Positions 44,464 to 54,129 of a stretch of 64,000 nt of DNA are shown in pieces (within the stretch, counting starts at the first letter, position 1; every line of letters begins with the position of its first letter). Under the pieces are notes generated by a model, which saw only the letters and a list, made by a program, of their open reading frames with translations, ran no database searches and was not told the DNA's origin. The stretch lies in the NCBI GenBank assembly GCA_002480085.1, contig DKPJ01000012.1, positions 124,001-188,000 of the forward strand. The letters are read 5' to 3'. Origin of the DNA: Enterobacteriaceae bacterium UBA7338 (GTDB lineage: Bacteria; Pseudomonadota; Gammaproteobacteria; Enterobacterales; Enterobacteriaceae). The position numbers and the translations under genes are program-made.

Positions 44464-45189
44464 ATGACTACCTTTTTCAGAGTGAGGGGGCTTTCTCTCC
44501 ATCTTTTCACAGTGTCTATTTTATTTCTACCTGCGTTTGGCCAGGCATCCATTACATTGGGAAGCACCAGGCTGGTATACCATGAGGCAGACGACAGTAT
44601 CGCTCTTCAGCTCAATAACTATGATAACCTTCCCTATTTGCTTCAGTCCTGGGTAGCGCTTACGCCAGATAACCTTACTTCAGCTCAGGCTGCAAGCCAA
44701 AACGTTCCGTTTATCGTTACTCCGCCCCTGTTCAGAATGAATGGTGGGGACAAAAATGAACTCAATATTGTAAAAACTTCCGCGTCTTTACCGAACGATC
44801 GCGAGTCGATATTTTATCTTAATATAAAAGCCATTCCTGGGCGTCCAGACAAGGCCGGAAACAGCCTGATGATTGCTGTCAAATCCACGCTTAAGCTATT
44901 TTATCGCCCGACCTCTCTGTCTGATGAGGGGGTCGAAAAGGCATGGAGCCAGCTGACCTTCGTGCAAAACGGTGGGAAACTAACGATTTCTAATCCCTCC
45001 CCCTACTTCATTACATTTTACTCCCTCACGGCGGATGACGCCCAGGTGAAAGTAGGTAAAAATGCAATGATCCCCCCTTTTTCCCAGCAGACTTATGCCC
45101 TGGTTGCTCATCACGTTAGTAAAGTTTCTTGGCAAACCATCGGCGATTTAGCCGGAATATCAAAAACCTATACCCAGGAACTGCCCTGA
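44464..45189 (+). CDS. Periplasmic fimbrial chaperone
   Basis: PapD/FimC-type chaperone that folds pilins and delivers them to the usher. It has 241 residues. The signal peptide ends near FLPAFGQA; the first Ig domain has TRLVYHEADDSIALQLNNYD and the groove segment PPLFRMNGGDKNELNIVKT; FYLNIKAIPGRPD is the family core motif. I chose ATG 44464, giving a signal peptide; an open extension upstream overlaps the pilin gene. The end overlaps the probable usher start. Confidence 0.9.
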   Translation: MTTFFRVRGLSLHLFTVSILFLPAFGQASITLGSTRLVYHEADDSIALQLNNYDNLPYLLQSWVALTPDNLTSAQAASQNVPFIVTPPLFRMNGGDKNELNIVKTSASLPNDRESIFYLNIKAIPGRPDKAGNSLMIAVKSTLKLFYRPTSLSDEGVEKAWSQLTFVQNGGKLTISNPSPYFITFYSLTADDAQVKVGKNAMIPPFSQQTYALVAHHVSKVSWQTIGDLAGISKTYTQELP

Positions 45190-47684
45190 AACGGGTTTTG
45201 GTTGCTATCGTGATAAGAGCGCATACCGTTACGTTTTATGCTGGGTTCCTGATGCTGCTCGCCCCATGTTACGCCCGGTCAGCGAGCTACACGTTTAGCG
45301 CTGATGAATTGGAAAACACTTCACAAACCACGGTCAAAAATATTGATGTCGCGCAATTTAATCACGTTACTTATCTGCCAGGCATTTATTACGTTTCCGT
45401 AAGACGCAATGGGCAGATATACAACAAAATGAAGATCAAATTCATCGCTAAAAACGAGGGTTTGATACCTCTGTTAACTCCCCGACAGTGCCAGATCCTC
45501 GCTCTGGATCTCACTCTAGCTAAAGGCCCAAAAATAGATCCCAACGGTTTGCTGGACATAACTACTTCTTTCCCAGGAAGCAGCGCGCAATTAGATCTTC
45601 GCAAACTCCAGTTAACTATGAATATCCCGCAAATCTATATGGTAGAAAACGATGATGCAGATTTTAACGTGCCGCCATTACAGTGGGACGAAGGGATTAA
45701 TGCCCTACTGTTAAATTATGACGTGAGCGGCAGCCAGGTCAGTACAGACGATAGCGCATTCCACGCCGGGGATCGCTTTTTGAAGCTCAATGGCGGAGTG
45801 AACCTGGGGGTCTGGCGCATCAGGAGCCAGGGGACATTCGATAAACCTGAAAATGAAAAAACACGCTGGGATGCGAATGACAGCTGGCTTCAGCGTGATA
45901 TATCAGCCATTCGCAGTACGCTGTATATCGGAAACCGTTCAAGTGACGCCACCCTGTTTGATGGCTTCTCGTTTACGGGTATGTCATTGTCATCAACGGA
46001 CAATATGCTCTCCGATAAATTACAGGGTTATGCCCCCGTCGTGCGGGGCATTGCCAAAACGGCAAATGCCCGGGTTCGCATAAGCCAGAACGGCAGCGTG
46101 ATCTATCAAAGCTACGTGCCTGCTGGCGCATTCGAGATTAAGGATATCTATCCGCAGTCAGGGGCCGGTGAGTTGCTGGTTAGCATAAAGGAGACCGATG
46201 GCAGCGAGCATCATTTTTATCAGCCATGGGGAAGCGTTTCGGTCATGCAACGGCCGGGGCATTTGAAATACTCGCTGGAAATGGGCCGCTATGACAACAG
46301 CGGGCAGTCGGCACACCCCCGGTTTTATCAATCTGCTCTGTTCTATGGTCTGCCCTACTCCATGACGCTGTTTGGCGGTATCCAGCTCGCTGAAGCGTAC
46401 TCTGCCGTCGATCCTGGGTATGCCCTAAGCATAGGAAAAGCAGGCGCAATCTCTTTCGATGCGACGATGATGGAAAACCACTTGTCCAGAAATCAGACGA
46501 CGCATGGTAAAAGCTACCGACTGCAGTATGCCGCCAGCCTGGTTCCCACCCGCAGTGATATCACCTTATCCTGGGCCTTCTCTCCTGATGAAGGCTATCT
46601 CTCCTATGCCAATGCGCTGCAGAATCTGCATGACGATAGCGCAACCTACTCCAGCCAGAAAAGTAAAGTACAGCTAACCGTTAACCAGCCCATTTTCGAT
46701 TCCGCCTCCCTGACGCTCAGCCTGTGGAAAACAGAGTACTGGCATAACTCTGCGGATAAAAACCTGTCACTGGGTTACAACCAGACCTGGCACAACCTTA
46801 CCTTTAGCGCTGGCTGGAGCTGGACACAGAATGAGGATGGAAGTTCCGATCAGCAGCTGGTCGCCAACGTGCAGATCCCGTTCTCTGCGCTATCGGATAG
46901 CGCCTGGCTGAATAGCGGTATCAGCGTTCAGCGGCCGGGATCCCCCTCACAAAGCCTGGCGGTAAACGGGGACAACACATTTAATGGTAATGACCTGGCA
47001 TGGAATGTAGGCGCCGCCCTGGGAAATAGCGAAAGCCGCAGCCTCAACGCCAGCGGTGACTATAAAACTCGCCACGGTGAGTATCAGGCCAGCTATAGCG
47101 ACAGCGCTGACAGCCAAAAAATGACCTGGCGGGCGCAGGGTTCATTGCTGGCATCGACCTACGGCATTACCGCTGGACAGCCCTTTGACAGCACAGACAC
47201 GCTGGCACTTATCAGCGCTCCTGATGCTGAAGGATTAAAGGTTGCAGGTAACCCAGGCGTGACTACCGATGGATCGGGCCTGGCCATGGTCTCAGGGCTT
47301 CAGCCCTACCGCGATAATGCCCTCTCACTTGAACAAGAGGGAATAGCTGGCGATACCACCCTCGACAACACAGCTGTCCATTTGACGCCTACGGATGGCG
47401 CAGTCGTTCTGGCACAGTTTACGGCCCATACGGGGAAAAAGCTGCTTGTTACCCTACGCCGCCCTGATGGCACGCTGGTGCCCTTCGGGGCCACGGCCAC
47501 CGCGGGCGGGCAAAGTAATGAAGGCATCGTTGACGATCGGGGTCAGCTCTTTTTGTCCGGCGCACCGGTAAAGGGAGAGATTACCGTGAGCTGGGGCGAT
47601 CCGCATCGGCAGTGCCGCGCTGACTACCAGCTTCATCTACAAAAAAGGAAGCATCTCTATGAACTTAATCTGGTTTGCGCGTAG
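45186..47684 (+). CDS. Outer-membrane fimbrial usher
   Basis: FimD/PapC-family usher that forms the 24-strand pore and secretes the pilus. About 832 residues from the chosen start. Signal peptide ending near PCYARSA, N-terminal domain, middle plug domain, barrel, and C-terminal domain with a Cys pair (HRQCRADY and NLVCA). RISQNGSVIYQSYVPAGAFE is the classic usher motif. Start uncertain: CTG 45186 has AGGAA 6 bp upstream and overlaps the chaperone stop; TTG 45198, GTG 45210 and ATG 45129 are alternatives. Confidence 0.9.
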   Translation: MKRVLVAIVIRAHTVTFYAGFLMLLAPCYARSASYTFSADELENTSQTTVKNIDVAQFNHVTYLPGIYYVSVRRNGQIYNKMKIKFIAKNEGLIPLLTPRQCQILALDLTLAKGPKIDPNGLLDITTSFPGSSAQLDLRKLQLTMNIPQIYMVENDDADFNVPPLQWDEGINALLLNYDVSGSQVSTDDSAFHAGDRFLKLNGGVNLGVWRIRSQGTFDKPENEKTRWDANDSWLQRDISAIRSTLYIGNRSSDATLFDGFSFTGMSLSSTDNMLSDKLQGYAPVVRGIAKTANARVRISQNGSVIYQSYVPAGAFEIKDIYPQSGAGELLVSIKETDGSEHHFYQPWGSVSVMQRPGHLKYSLEMGRYDNSGQSAHPRFYQSALFYGLPYSMTLFGGIQLAEAYSAVDPGYALSIGKAGAISFDATMMENHLSRNQTTHGKSYRLQYAASLVPTRSDITLSWAFSPDEGYLSYANALQNLHDDSATYSSQKSKVQLTVNQPIFDSASLTLSLWKTEYWHNSADKNLSLGYNQTWHNLTFSAGWSWTQNEDGSSDQQLVANVQIPFSALSDSAWLNSGISVQRPGSPSQSLAVNGDNTFNGNDLAWNVGAALGNSESRSLNASGDYKTRHGEYQASYSDSADSQKMTWRAQGSLLASTYGITAGQPFDSTDTLALISAPDAEGLKVAGNPGVTTDGSGLAMVSGLQPYRDNALSLEQEGIAGDTTLDNTAVHLTPTDGAVVLAQFTAHTGKKLLVTLRRPDGTLVPFGATATAGGQSNEGIVDDRGQLFLSGAPVKGEITVSWGDPHRQCRADYQLHLQKRKHLYELNLVCA

Positions 47685-48579
47685 CTTAACCGGAACAGCC
47701 ATGGCCATTCTGCTGTGGTCATCCTGCGCTATCGCTGAGTGCGAAGTTACTCAAACCAACGTGATGCGATTCACGCTGCCCAATATCAGCCTGTCTGGTC
47801 AGGAGAGTAACGGTAGCATCCTGGCACAGGAGAGCCAGCAGATCCCTGTCGATACCGCCAGGCCCGGGATCCTCTGCAATACCAGCGGGACGCTGCGAGC
47901 ATTTGCCACCCGGCCGCTGGTAATGAATAACGAGACCTTTGCTACAGGCGTGCCCGGGATTGGCTACAGGTTATCTATCAATAGCCAGCCTGTACCGTGG
48001 AAACACTCTGTAGCCTGCGCAGGAGAGGCGTGTCAGCCGAGCTGGCCAAAATCGCCTCAAGTGGAATTGCAGCTGGTACAGACGGCTTCGCATGCCGTTG
48101 CTGCGGGCCGCATCCGACCTGGCATCTACGGTATCGTTCGCGGCGACAGGGGTAAGCCTGCCCTGTTAATTACTGTTGCTCAGAGTGTTGCTATTGAAAA
48201 CGCAGGATGTAATCCCCGGGTTCAAACGGTAGATTTAGGTCGTGCTGGCGCCGATGCTTTCCCTTCTTTGCTTGCATCATCGAATCGGGTACCGTTTCAG
48301 GTGGAGTTTAACTGCCCACTCCCCTTGCATTTAGGTGCGATATGGGAAGGAGAGAGGGATCGTTTTGGGTTATTGCAGCCGTTAGCAGGCAGGGGCCGGG
48401 CCAAAGGCATAAGTATTCGTTTACGTGATAATAGCGGCACTCCCGTTACGCTCGCGCATCCGCTGGCCACTCAACAGCGTGGCAGAGCGCTAAACTTCAG
48501 CGCGGAAATGGTGCGTACTGGAGCAGTATCGTCTGGCAAAGTAGATGCTATCGCGACATTACATCTCATTTACAAATAG
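47659..48579 (+). CDS. Fimbrial tip adhesin / minor subunit
   Basis: A 306-residue exported protein, about twice pilin length, as two-domain tip adhesins are. Signal peptide to about residue 26 (SSCAIAE). An N-terminal receptor-type domain with several Cys (about 28, 73, 120, 125) is followed by a pilin domain from about 178 that ends TLHLIYK. The ATG lies 26 bp inside the usher gene. The receptor is unknown. It completes a four-gene operon with no separate minor pilins. Confidence 0.82.
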   Translation: MNLIWFARSLTGTAMAILLWSSCAIAECEVTQTNVMRFTLPNISLSGQESNGSILAQESQQIPVDTARPGILCNTSGTLRAFATRPLVMNNETFATGVPGIGYRLSINSQPVPWKHSVACAGEACQPSWPKSPQVELQLVQTASHAVAAGRIRPGIYGIVRGDRGKPALLITVAQSVAIENAGCNPRVQTVDLGRAGADAFPSLLASSNRVPFQVEFNCPLPLHLGAIWEGERDRFGLLQPLAGRGRAKGISIRLRDNSGTPVTLAHPLATQQRGRALNFSAEMVRTGAVSSGKVDAIATLHLIYK

Positions 48580-48787
48580 TAGTGAACTATACATAAAGCC
48601 TAATTAATCTTTTGCGCCATTTTCAGATCCCAGGCTTCACGAGAACAGCGGTATAATGTCGTAAGCGCACGCTAAAAAAGATTGCCAAAGGACTTTAAAT
48701 AGGGATTTACTTATAATAAACCGTAACAGGAATTATTACCCACCGTAAATTACCCGCGTTTTCGCACGCGTCATATATTCTGAAATA

Positions 48788-48815
48788 TTGACAAAAGCGC
48801 AACGTTCTATACTAT
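48788..48815 (+). promoter_or_regulatory. Promoter of the fimbrial-region regulator
   Basis: -35 TTGACA (48788-48793), 16-bp spacer, -10 TACTAT (48810-48815), 33 bp before the ATG. The rest of the gap from 48580 is A/T-rich with no gene. Confidence 0.65.
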
Positions 48816-48848
48816 CTGAACAAGATCACCCCAATAAATGGAGCCTTG

Positions 48849-49538
48849 ATGAAAACGCATATAACTGACAATGATGTCTTTGACCATTACTTTAGCTTCG
48901 CAGTGAAAACAAAGCCAATGAAGGCTATTGAAACAATTTTTTCACACTTGCTACCCTATGGTAAAAAGATATTCTTAAAAAAAGGCAAAAACTATCGACT
49001 CAATGAGGAAGATGAAGGTGTGGGCGTTATTCTCATCACTGATGGGCTGGTTTCTACTATTAACTCTGACTCCGGTCTTTTTATATCGACGCTTTATCCA
49101 CCTAGCATAATAGGGTTATGTCACGGATACGGTGCATTTTATAACGTACCAGGAACTATACGAAGCACTTTGCACGCAGAGACAGATGCCACCTTATATT
49201 TCGTTCCATTGCAACTGTTTGTTAATACAGCCGACAGAAAAGAGCTATGGCATCATGTCGCCAGAATTTTAGCCCATAGAATAATAACCATGGTCAATAA
49301 GGAAAGATCTTATATCGGCATGGATTCCTATAGCATTATAAAATCCATGATTCAGGAGGTATGGCTTTACCCGGATATCTATCGCTTACAAATAAGCCTG
49401 CCAAAATTCATTCAAAAAAGATCGGGCCTTTCTCGCAGTAGAATTATGAAAATTCTTTTTGATCTAAAACTCGGCGGCTATATAAACATTGTCAATGGGA
49501 AACTCCTTTCTGTCGGCAAGCTTCCTTCATCTTATTGA
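48849..49538 (+). CDS. CRP-like winged-helix regulator (IprA/YaiV type)
   Basis: A 229-residue cytoplasmic protein. The N-terminal half resembles a cyclic-nucleotide-type sensor barrel (GVGVILITDGLVSTINS); the C-terminal winged helix has RSGLSRSRIMKILFDLKLGG, close to the IprA/YaiV family end. Such regulators often sit beside fimbrial operons, so control of the upstream operon is likely but unproven. ATG 48849 with GGAG 7 bp upstream; a TTG one codon earlier is open. Strongly A/T-rich, a sign of transfer. Confidence 0.75.
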   Translation: MKTHITDNDVFDHYFSFAVKTKPMKAIETIFSHLLPYGKKIFLKKGKNYRLNEEDEGVGVILITDGLVSTINSDSGLFISTLYPPSIIGLCHGYGAFYNVPGTIRSTLHAETDATLYFVPLQLFVNTADRKELWHHVARILAHRIITMVNKERSYIGMDSYSIIKSMIQEVWLYPDIYRLQISLPKFIQKRSGLSRSRIMKILFDLKLGGYINIVNGKLLSVGKLPSSY

Positions 49539-49838
49539 TAAATTATTACCTTCTTGCTGATCTACAGTAACCGTCGCTTCAATCATTGCAGTTCTGCCAG
49601 GTGCGCCTGGGTACTATCTGAATAATCAGACCCTGTTTTTATTTTGTTGACTAAAGAAACGTTTTCCCGTGACATAAGTGCCTACCTCATTAAGTGATAA
49701 AACACATCGTTGCTGTTTATGGTAAGAATAGGCATACCGTTATTTGCGTAAAGTGTCTGTTTAACACAGTCCCAACCAAAATCCCGGTAGCCTCACGCCT
49801 GCTACACTGCTTATCACATCAACGAAAGGGGAATCGCT
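49539..49838. other. Gene-free stretch before yghU
   Basis: Three hundred bases without a supported gene. It marks the return from A/T-rich accessory DNA to core DNA. No copy of the tRNA-Phe 3' end was seen here, so no right attachment site is proposed. Confidence 0.5.
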
Positions 49839-50705
49839 ATGTCAGACAACAGCTATCAGCCACCAAAAGTGTGGACATGGAATCAATCCGGCGGCGGCGC
49901 GTTTGCCAACATCAACCGTCCAGTATCCGGCCCGACGCATGAAAAAACGCTGCCGGTGGGCAAACACCCTCTGCAGCTCTACTCCCTTGGCACGCCAAAC
50001 GGCCAGAAGGTCACTATTCTACTGGAAGAGCTGCTGGAGAAAGGCGTCAGCGAGGCGGAGTACGATGCATGGCTGATCCGCATCGGTGAGGGCGACCAGT
50101 TCTCCAGCGGCTTCGTTGAGGTGAACCCGAACTCGAAGATCCCGGCCCTGCGCGACCACAGCACTACGCCGCCAACCCGCGTCTTTGAGTCCGGTTCGAT
50201 TTTGCTCTACCTGGCGGAAAAGTTCGGCCATTTCCTGCCAAAAGATCCGGCAGGCCGCAGCGAAACCCTGAACTGGCTCTTCTGGCTGCAAGGCTCAGCG
50301 CCCTTCCTCGGCGGCGGTTTCGGTCACTTCTATAGCTATGCGCCGGTAAAAATCGAGTACGCCATCAACCGCTTCACCATGGAAGCCAAACGCCAGCTCG
50401 ACGTGCTCGATAAACAGCTTGCCCAGCACACCTTTATCGCGGGCGATGAGTATACCATTGCCGATATGGCTATCTGGCCATGGTACGGCAATGTCGTGCT
50501 CGGCAACGTTTACGACGCGGCAGAGTTTCTTGATGCCAGCAGCTATAAAAACGTGCTGCGCTGGGCGAAAGAGATTGCCGAACGTCCCGGGGTGCAGCGT
50601 GGCCGCATCGTTAACCGCGCCAATGGGCCGCTCAACGAGCAGCTGCACGAGCGCCACGATGCCAGCGACTTCGCCAATAATACGGAAGATAAACGCCAGG
50701 GTTAA
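49839..50705 (+). CDS. yghU: YghU, disulfide-bond reductase of the Nu-class GST family
   Basis: Glutathione-transferase-fold protein whose E. coli homologue binds two glutathiones and has disulfide reductase activity. It has 288 residues, as in E. coli. Thioredoxin-like part LQLYSLGTPNGQKVTILLEE, VNPNSKIPAL and FESGSILLYLAEKFG; helical C-domain GDEYTIADMAIWPWYG. GAAAGGGG precedes the ATG. Confidence 0.95.
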   Translation: MSDNSYQPPKVWTWNQSGGGAFANINRPVSGPTHEKTLPVGKHPLQLYSLGTPNGQKVTILLEELLEKGVSEAEYDAWLIRIGEGDQFSSGFVEVNPNSKIPALRDHSTTPPTRVFESGSILLYLAEKFGHFLPKDPAGRSETLNWLFWLQGSAPFLGGGFGHFYSYAPVKIEYAINRFTMEAKRQLDVLDKQLAQHTFIAGDEYTIADMAIWPWYGNVVLGNVYDAAEFLDASSYKNVLRWAKEIAERPGVQRGRIVNRANGPLNEQLHERHDASDFANNTEDKRQG

Positions 50706-50836
50706 CGCTTACCGACCGGGCCTCTCCCGCCCGGTCACCTTTTGAAATCGATTACGCCTCCTCTTTTTCTCCTGTTGTATTTACAACAAAAAAATAACTA
50801 GTAAGAATGCTTTTTATTTATACCTAATCGGTGGGT

Positions 50837-51814
50837 ATGTCTGAACTCGCGCTTAAGCAGCAGATCCAGAATCTGAAGAAGCACAACGCCCGTCTGGTGC
50901 GGCTGGCGCGTGACGCCCGCAGCAAGCTCAGCGCGGCGCTGGACGGTACCGGTCTCTGTTTGTGGCAGCTGGACGTGCCCACCGGCAAGCTGATCATCTA
51001 CAACCGCCGCTGGGGATCGATGTTGGGCTACCAGCCGAAAGAGCTCAGCGCGCATTTTGAGGTCTGGAAAGAGCATCTTCACCCCGACGATAGAGAGCGG
51101 GTGCTGGATGCCTTTTACGGCCATCTGCACGGCAAAACACCTTTTTATGAAGCGCTACACCGGATGCAGCATAAAAATGGCACCGTGACCTGGGTGCTGG
51201 ATCGGGGACGCGTCAGCGAGTGGGACGACAGCGGCCAGCCGCTGAAGGTCACCGGCACGCATATCGACATGACCAAAGAGAAGCAGTACGAGGAGCAGCT
51301 CGCCCTGCTGGCGAACCACGATCCCCTCACCGGCCTTGCCAACCGCCATGCTCTGATCCAGCATTTCGAGGCGTTAAAAATGGCGGGCGCGCTCTGCGTG
51401 GCGTTTATCGATCTTGATGATTTTAAAAACGTGAATGATACCTTCGGCCACCGTAGCGGGGATGAGCTGCTGATGCAACTTAGCCAGCGTCTGCGTGAGG
51501 CCTGCCCGCCAGGAACCATCGTCGGGCGGCTTGGCGGAGATGAGTTTGTGCTGCTGCTGCCCTTTTCACTCACTGATATGCAGGTTAACAGCGCTGCACG
51601 CGACTGCTTACAGGCGGCGCTGACGCCGTTTGAGCTGGATAACGGCACGGCAAACGTGGGTGCTTCCATCGGCATTGAGCAGGCGTTACCGCAGGATGAT
51701 TTTGTTAGCGCGCTGGTTCGCGCTGACCAGGCGATGTATCAGATCAAGCATGCCGGTAAAAACGGTGCGGCACTGGGTGCCACACCGCTCGCTGGATCTA
51801 TCAAAAGCGTTTAG
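50837..51814 (+). CDS. PAS-GGDEF diguanylate cyclase
   Basis: Makes c-di-GMP from two GTP. About 325 residues: short coiled-coil start (LKQQIQNLKKHNARL), PAS_3 domain (about 35-150, GYQPKELSAHFEVWKEHLHP), GGDEF domain (about 160-310) with intact RLGGDEFVLLL and FIDLDDFKNVNDTFGH. No RxxD inhibitory site in front of GGDEF. No membrane segment. Start ATG 50837; GTG 50831 is open. It converges with a chemoreceptor gene, overlapping by 4 bp, which suggests a link between motility and c-di-GMP. Confidence 0.88.
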   Translation: MSELALKQQIQNLKKHNARLVRLARDARSKLSAALDGTGLCLWQLDVPTGKLIIYNRRWGSMLGYQPKELSAHFEVWKEHLHPDDRERVLDAFYGHLHGKTPFYEALHRMQHKNGTVTWVLDRGRVSEWDDSGQPLKVTGTHIDMTKEKQYEEQLALLANHDPLTGLANRHALIQHFEALKMAGALCVAFIDLDDFKNVNDTFGHRSGDELLMQLSQRLREACPPGTIVGRLGGDEFVLLLPFSLTDMQVNSAARDCLQAALTPFELDNGTANVGASIGIEQALPQDDFVSALVRADQAMYQIKHAGKNGAALGATPLAGSIKSV

Positions 51815-53451
51815 AACGCGACCCACTCATCATCTGCGGGAGCCGCCACTGCCGCACGACGCATTGCAGGCGCGTTTGCTGGCGCGGTCTCTGATTTCCG
51901 ATCGTTAGCAGAGAGGCGGAACCGCTGCACCGAACGCTGTAGCGCCTCGGTCTGACGCTCAAGGGCTGCTGCCGCGGCGGAAACCTCCTCAACCAGCGAG
52001 GCGTTTTGCTGCGTGACGCTATCCATCTGGGTAATGGCAACGCCCACCTGGGAGATGCCTTTGCTCTGCTCGGCAGACGCGCTGGCGATCTGCTTCATAA
52101 TCGTGGTCACTTCCGTCACTGCCCGCAGAATACCTTCCATTGTCGTACCGGCGTCGTTAACCAGCTGCGCTCCCTTATCAACCCGGCTGACGGAGTCAGT
52201 AATCAGCGACTCAATCTGCTTCGCCGCATCGGCGCTGCGGCTGGCAAGATTACGCACCTCGCCCGCGACTACTGCGAAACCACGCCCCTGCTCGCCTGCC
52301 CGTGCCGCTTCCACCGCCGCATTAAGCGCCAGTATATTGGTCTGGAAAGCGATACTGTTGATGACCGTGGTGATCTCAGCGATCTTCTTCGAGCTGTCAG
52401 AGATGCCGTTCATGGTGCCGATCACCGCCTCGACCAGTTCGCCGCCTTTGCTCGCCCGCGTTGAGGCAACATCCGCAAGCTCGCTGGCCTGAAGGGCATG
52501 ATCCGCATTCAGCTTAACCGTCGCGGTAAGCTGCTCCATGCTGGCTGCCGTCTCTTCCAGCGCCGCCGCCTGCTCTTCCGTACGGGAAGAGAGATCGTTA
52601 TTACCGCTGGAAATTTCAGTCGCCCCGCGCCAGATGTTGTCGCTGCCCTGGCGAATAGAGCTGACCGCCTCACGCAGGCTATCCTGCATTGCGCGAAGCA
52701 GCGGTACCAGCTGACCTACGCAGTTGCGCCCAAGGTCCTGTACCGGCTGGCTGAGATCGCCCTGGGCAATAGTGCGGAAGTGCTCGCGGATGGTTGCCAG
52801 CGGTTTCACCAGCATGGCGACCAGATAGCGATCGGTGAAGAGCAGGATCAGCAGGCCGAGGATCACCGCTGCCAGAATCAGGGTGCGGGTCACGCTGGTC
52901 TGCCCATCCACCATGATGCGGGTGTCATCCAGCCTTGCACTGGCAGCGGTATTAAACGCTTCAGCTGCCGCACCAAACGCACGGCTTAGCGCAGGGGTCA
53001 CGTTGTTTGCCTGCTGGCGATAGGCGTCCAGGGCGCCCTGCTGCGCCAGCTGAACCTGCGGCGTTACCCCTTGATCCAACAGCGCCTGCCAGCTGGCAAT
53101 CGCCTGAGCAGAAGCCTTCGGATCCATTGGCCCTGGCGAGATGGCTTTCAGCGCCTCCAGCCTGGTTTTCATGTTATCCAGCGCCAGCTGAACCTGTGAG
53201 AAATCCGCGCTGCCACCGGCGGCTTTGGTCTCCAGCACGCGTGACAGTCGCGTGACCACACGAAAATATTGATCGTTGCCCTGGCTTAGCAGCGTCATCT
53301 GGTTAACCAGCTGGCGATCGATCTCATTTCCTTCGGCGACCTTTGAGAGCGAGAAAACACTATACAGCCCAACGCCGGACCAGAGCAGGCCGAAGATGCC
53401 GAGAATAACCAGCAACACCAAACGAATGGTGAAGTTTTGCAGCATACGCAT
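51811..53451 (-). CDS. Methyl-accepting chemotaxis protein
   Basis: Inner-membrane chemoreceptor, 546 residues. TM1 about 10-33, helical periplasmic ligand domain (Tar/Tsr type), TM2 about 188-212, HAMP, then the coiled-coil signalling domain with the invariant tip ILALNAAVEAARAGEQGRGF. It ends DEWVAF, resembling the NWETF CheR/CheB tether of Tar/Tsr. The ligand is unknown. ATG 53451 with AAGGA upstream; a sigma-28-type promoter lies 55-82 bp upstream. Confidence 0.92.
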   Translation of the reverse strand: MRMLQNFTIRLVLLVILGIFGLLWSGVGLYSVFSLSKVAEGNEIDRQLVNQMTLLSQGNDQYFRVVTRLSRVLETKAAGGSADFSQVQLALDNMKTRLEALKAISPGPMDPKASAQAIASWQALLDQGVTPQVQLAQQGALDAYRQQANNVTPALSRAFGAAAEAFNTAASARLDDTRIMVDGQTSVTRTLILAAVILGLLILLFTDRYLVAMLVKPLATIREHFRTIAQGDLSQPVQDLGRNCVGQLVPLLRAMQDSLREAVSSIRQGSDNIWRGATEISSGNNDLSSRTEEQAAALEETAASMEQLTATVKLNADHALQASELADVASTRASKGGELVEAVIGTMNGISDSSKKIAEITTVINSIAFQTNILALNAAVEAARAGEQGRGFAVVAGEVRNLASRSADAAKQIESLITDSVSRVDKGAQLVNDAGTTMEGILRAVTEVTTIMKQIASASAEQSKGISQVGVAITQMDSVTQQNASLVEEVSAAAAALERQTEALQRSVQRFRLSANDRKSETAPANAPAMRRAAVAAPADDEWVAF

Positions 53452-53506
53452 AATTAATTCCTTGCCAATAAGGGGGATACTTACTATCGCAAGCGACGTA
53501 GCAGAG

Positions 53507-53533
53507 TTATCGGCATGTTAATGACAATATGTA
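53507..53533 (-). promoter_or_regulatory. Sigma-28 (FliA) promoter of the chemoreceptor gene
   Basis: On the minus strand a perfect -10 GCCGATAA (53514-53507) with an 11-bp spacer to TACATATT (53533-53526), a partial match to TAAAGTTT. The flagellar sigma factor is the expected driver for a chemoreceptor. Confidence 0.65.
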
Positions 53534-54129
53534 TAGTGACGCGTAATTTTTTTGATCAAAAAACGCGCTACGGGTTGGCTTGTTTAAAACAAGGTTTAAT
53601 CGACCATAATAGTGCGTAGTCTGGGTTTCTGCCTACATTTCAAAAGCAAAAATACGCGATTAAGATTAATCTTAATCGCAACCCACTGAAAGATAAGCAC
53701 AAAAAAAAGGATGGCTTTAATGGATTACTTTTATAGAGTTATTTTTAAAATCTGCTTTTATATTGAGAAAAACAAACAACGCTCAACGAAATAAAAATTG
53801 ATAAGTACGCTACAGAATAGTCATTAGGGCATATTTAAAAAAGCCTGAAATAGTTATTAAAATAGAAAATTCATTATCTATATTTTTAAGCCATTTGGGT
53901 TCGCTATATGTTTTTAGCCGCTGCATCAAAAAAGGCGCGTTTAGCCATAAGGCCGCGCCACTTCTGGCTTTACTCCTCGGCACATGGAACCCTGCAACCC
54001 AACTGAAATGTATCCACGCTGAAGAGCAAGGCCTGAAAGGTGCTATTTACGCCAGCAAAAGACTCTGCTGGCGCAGCAGGAAACGATCATAAACCCTTTT
54101 ATTTTAGTCGTACTTAACTATTGCTTAAC
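53534..54129. other. A/T-rich gene-free stretch
   Basis: About 600 bp between divergent-side chemoreceptor and yghX ends. A small plus-strand frame at 53895-54092 has no ribosome site or family signature and is rejected. Many A and T runs suggest H-NS binding; nothing more can be supported. Confidence 0.55.

Noticed and set aside
40113..49838. Second copy of the tRNA-Phe 3' end as right attachment site of an island
   Set aside because: Reading through to yghU I saw no repeat of the T-arm and acceptor sequence, nor an integrase gene, so island borders remain inferred.
49694..49942. Plus-strand frame running into yghU
   Set aside because: Out of frame with yghU, overlaps its clear start, and has no family match.
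53895..54092. 65-codon plus-strand frame in the gap after the chemoreceptor gene
   Set aside because: No ribosome site, no family signature, and its composition is that of the A/T-rich gap.
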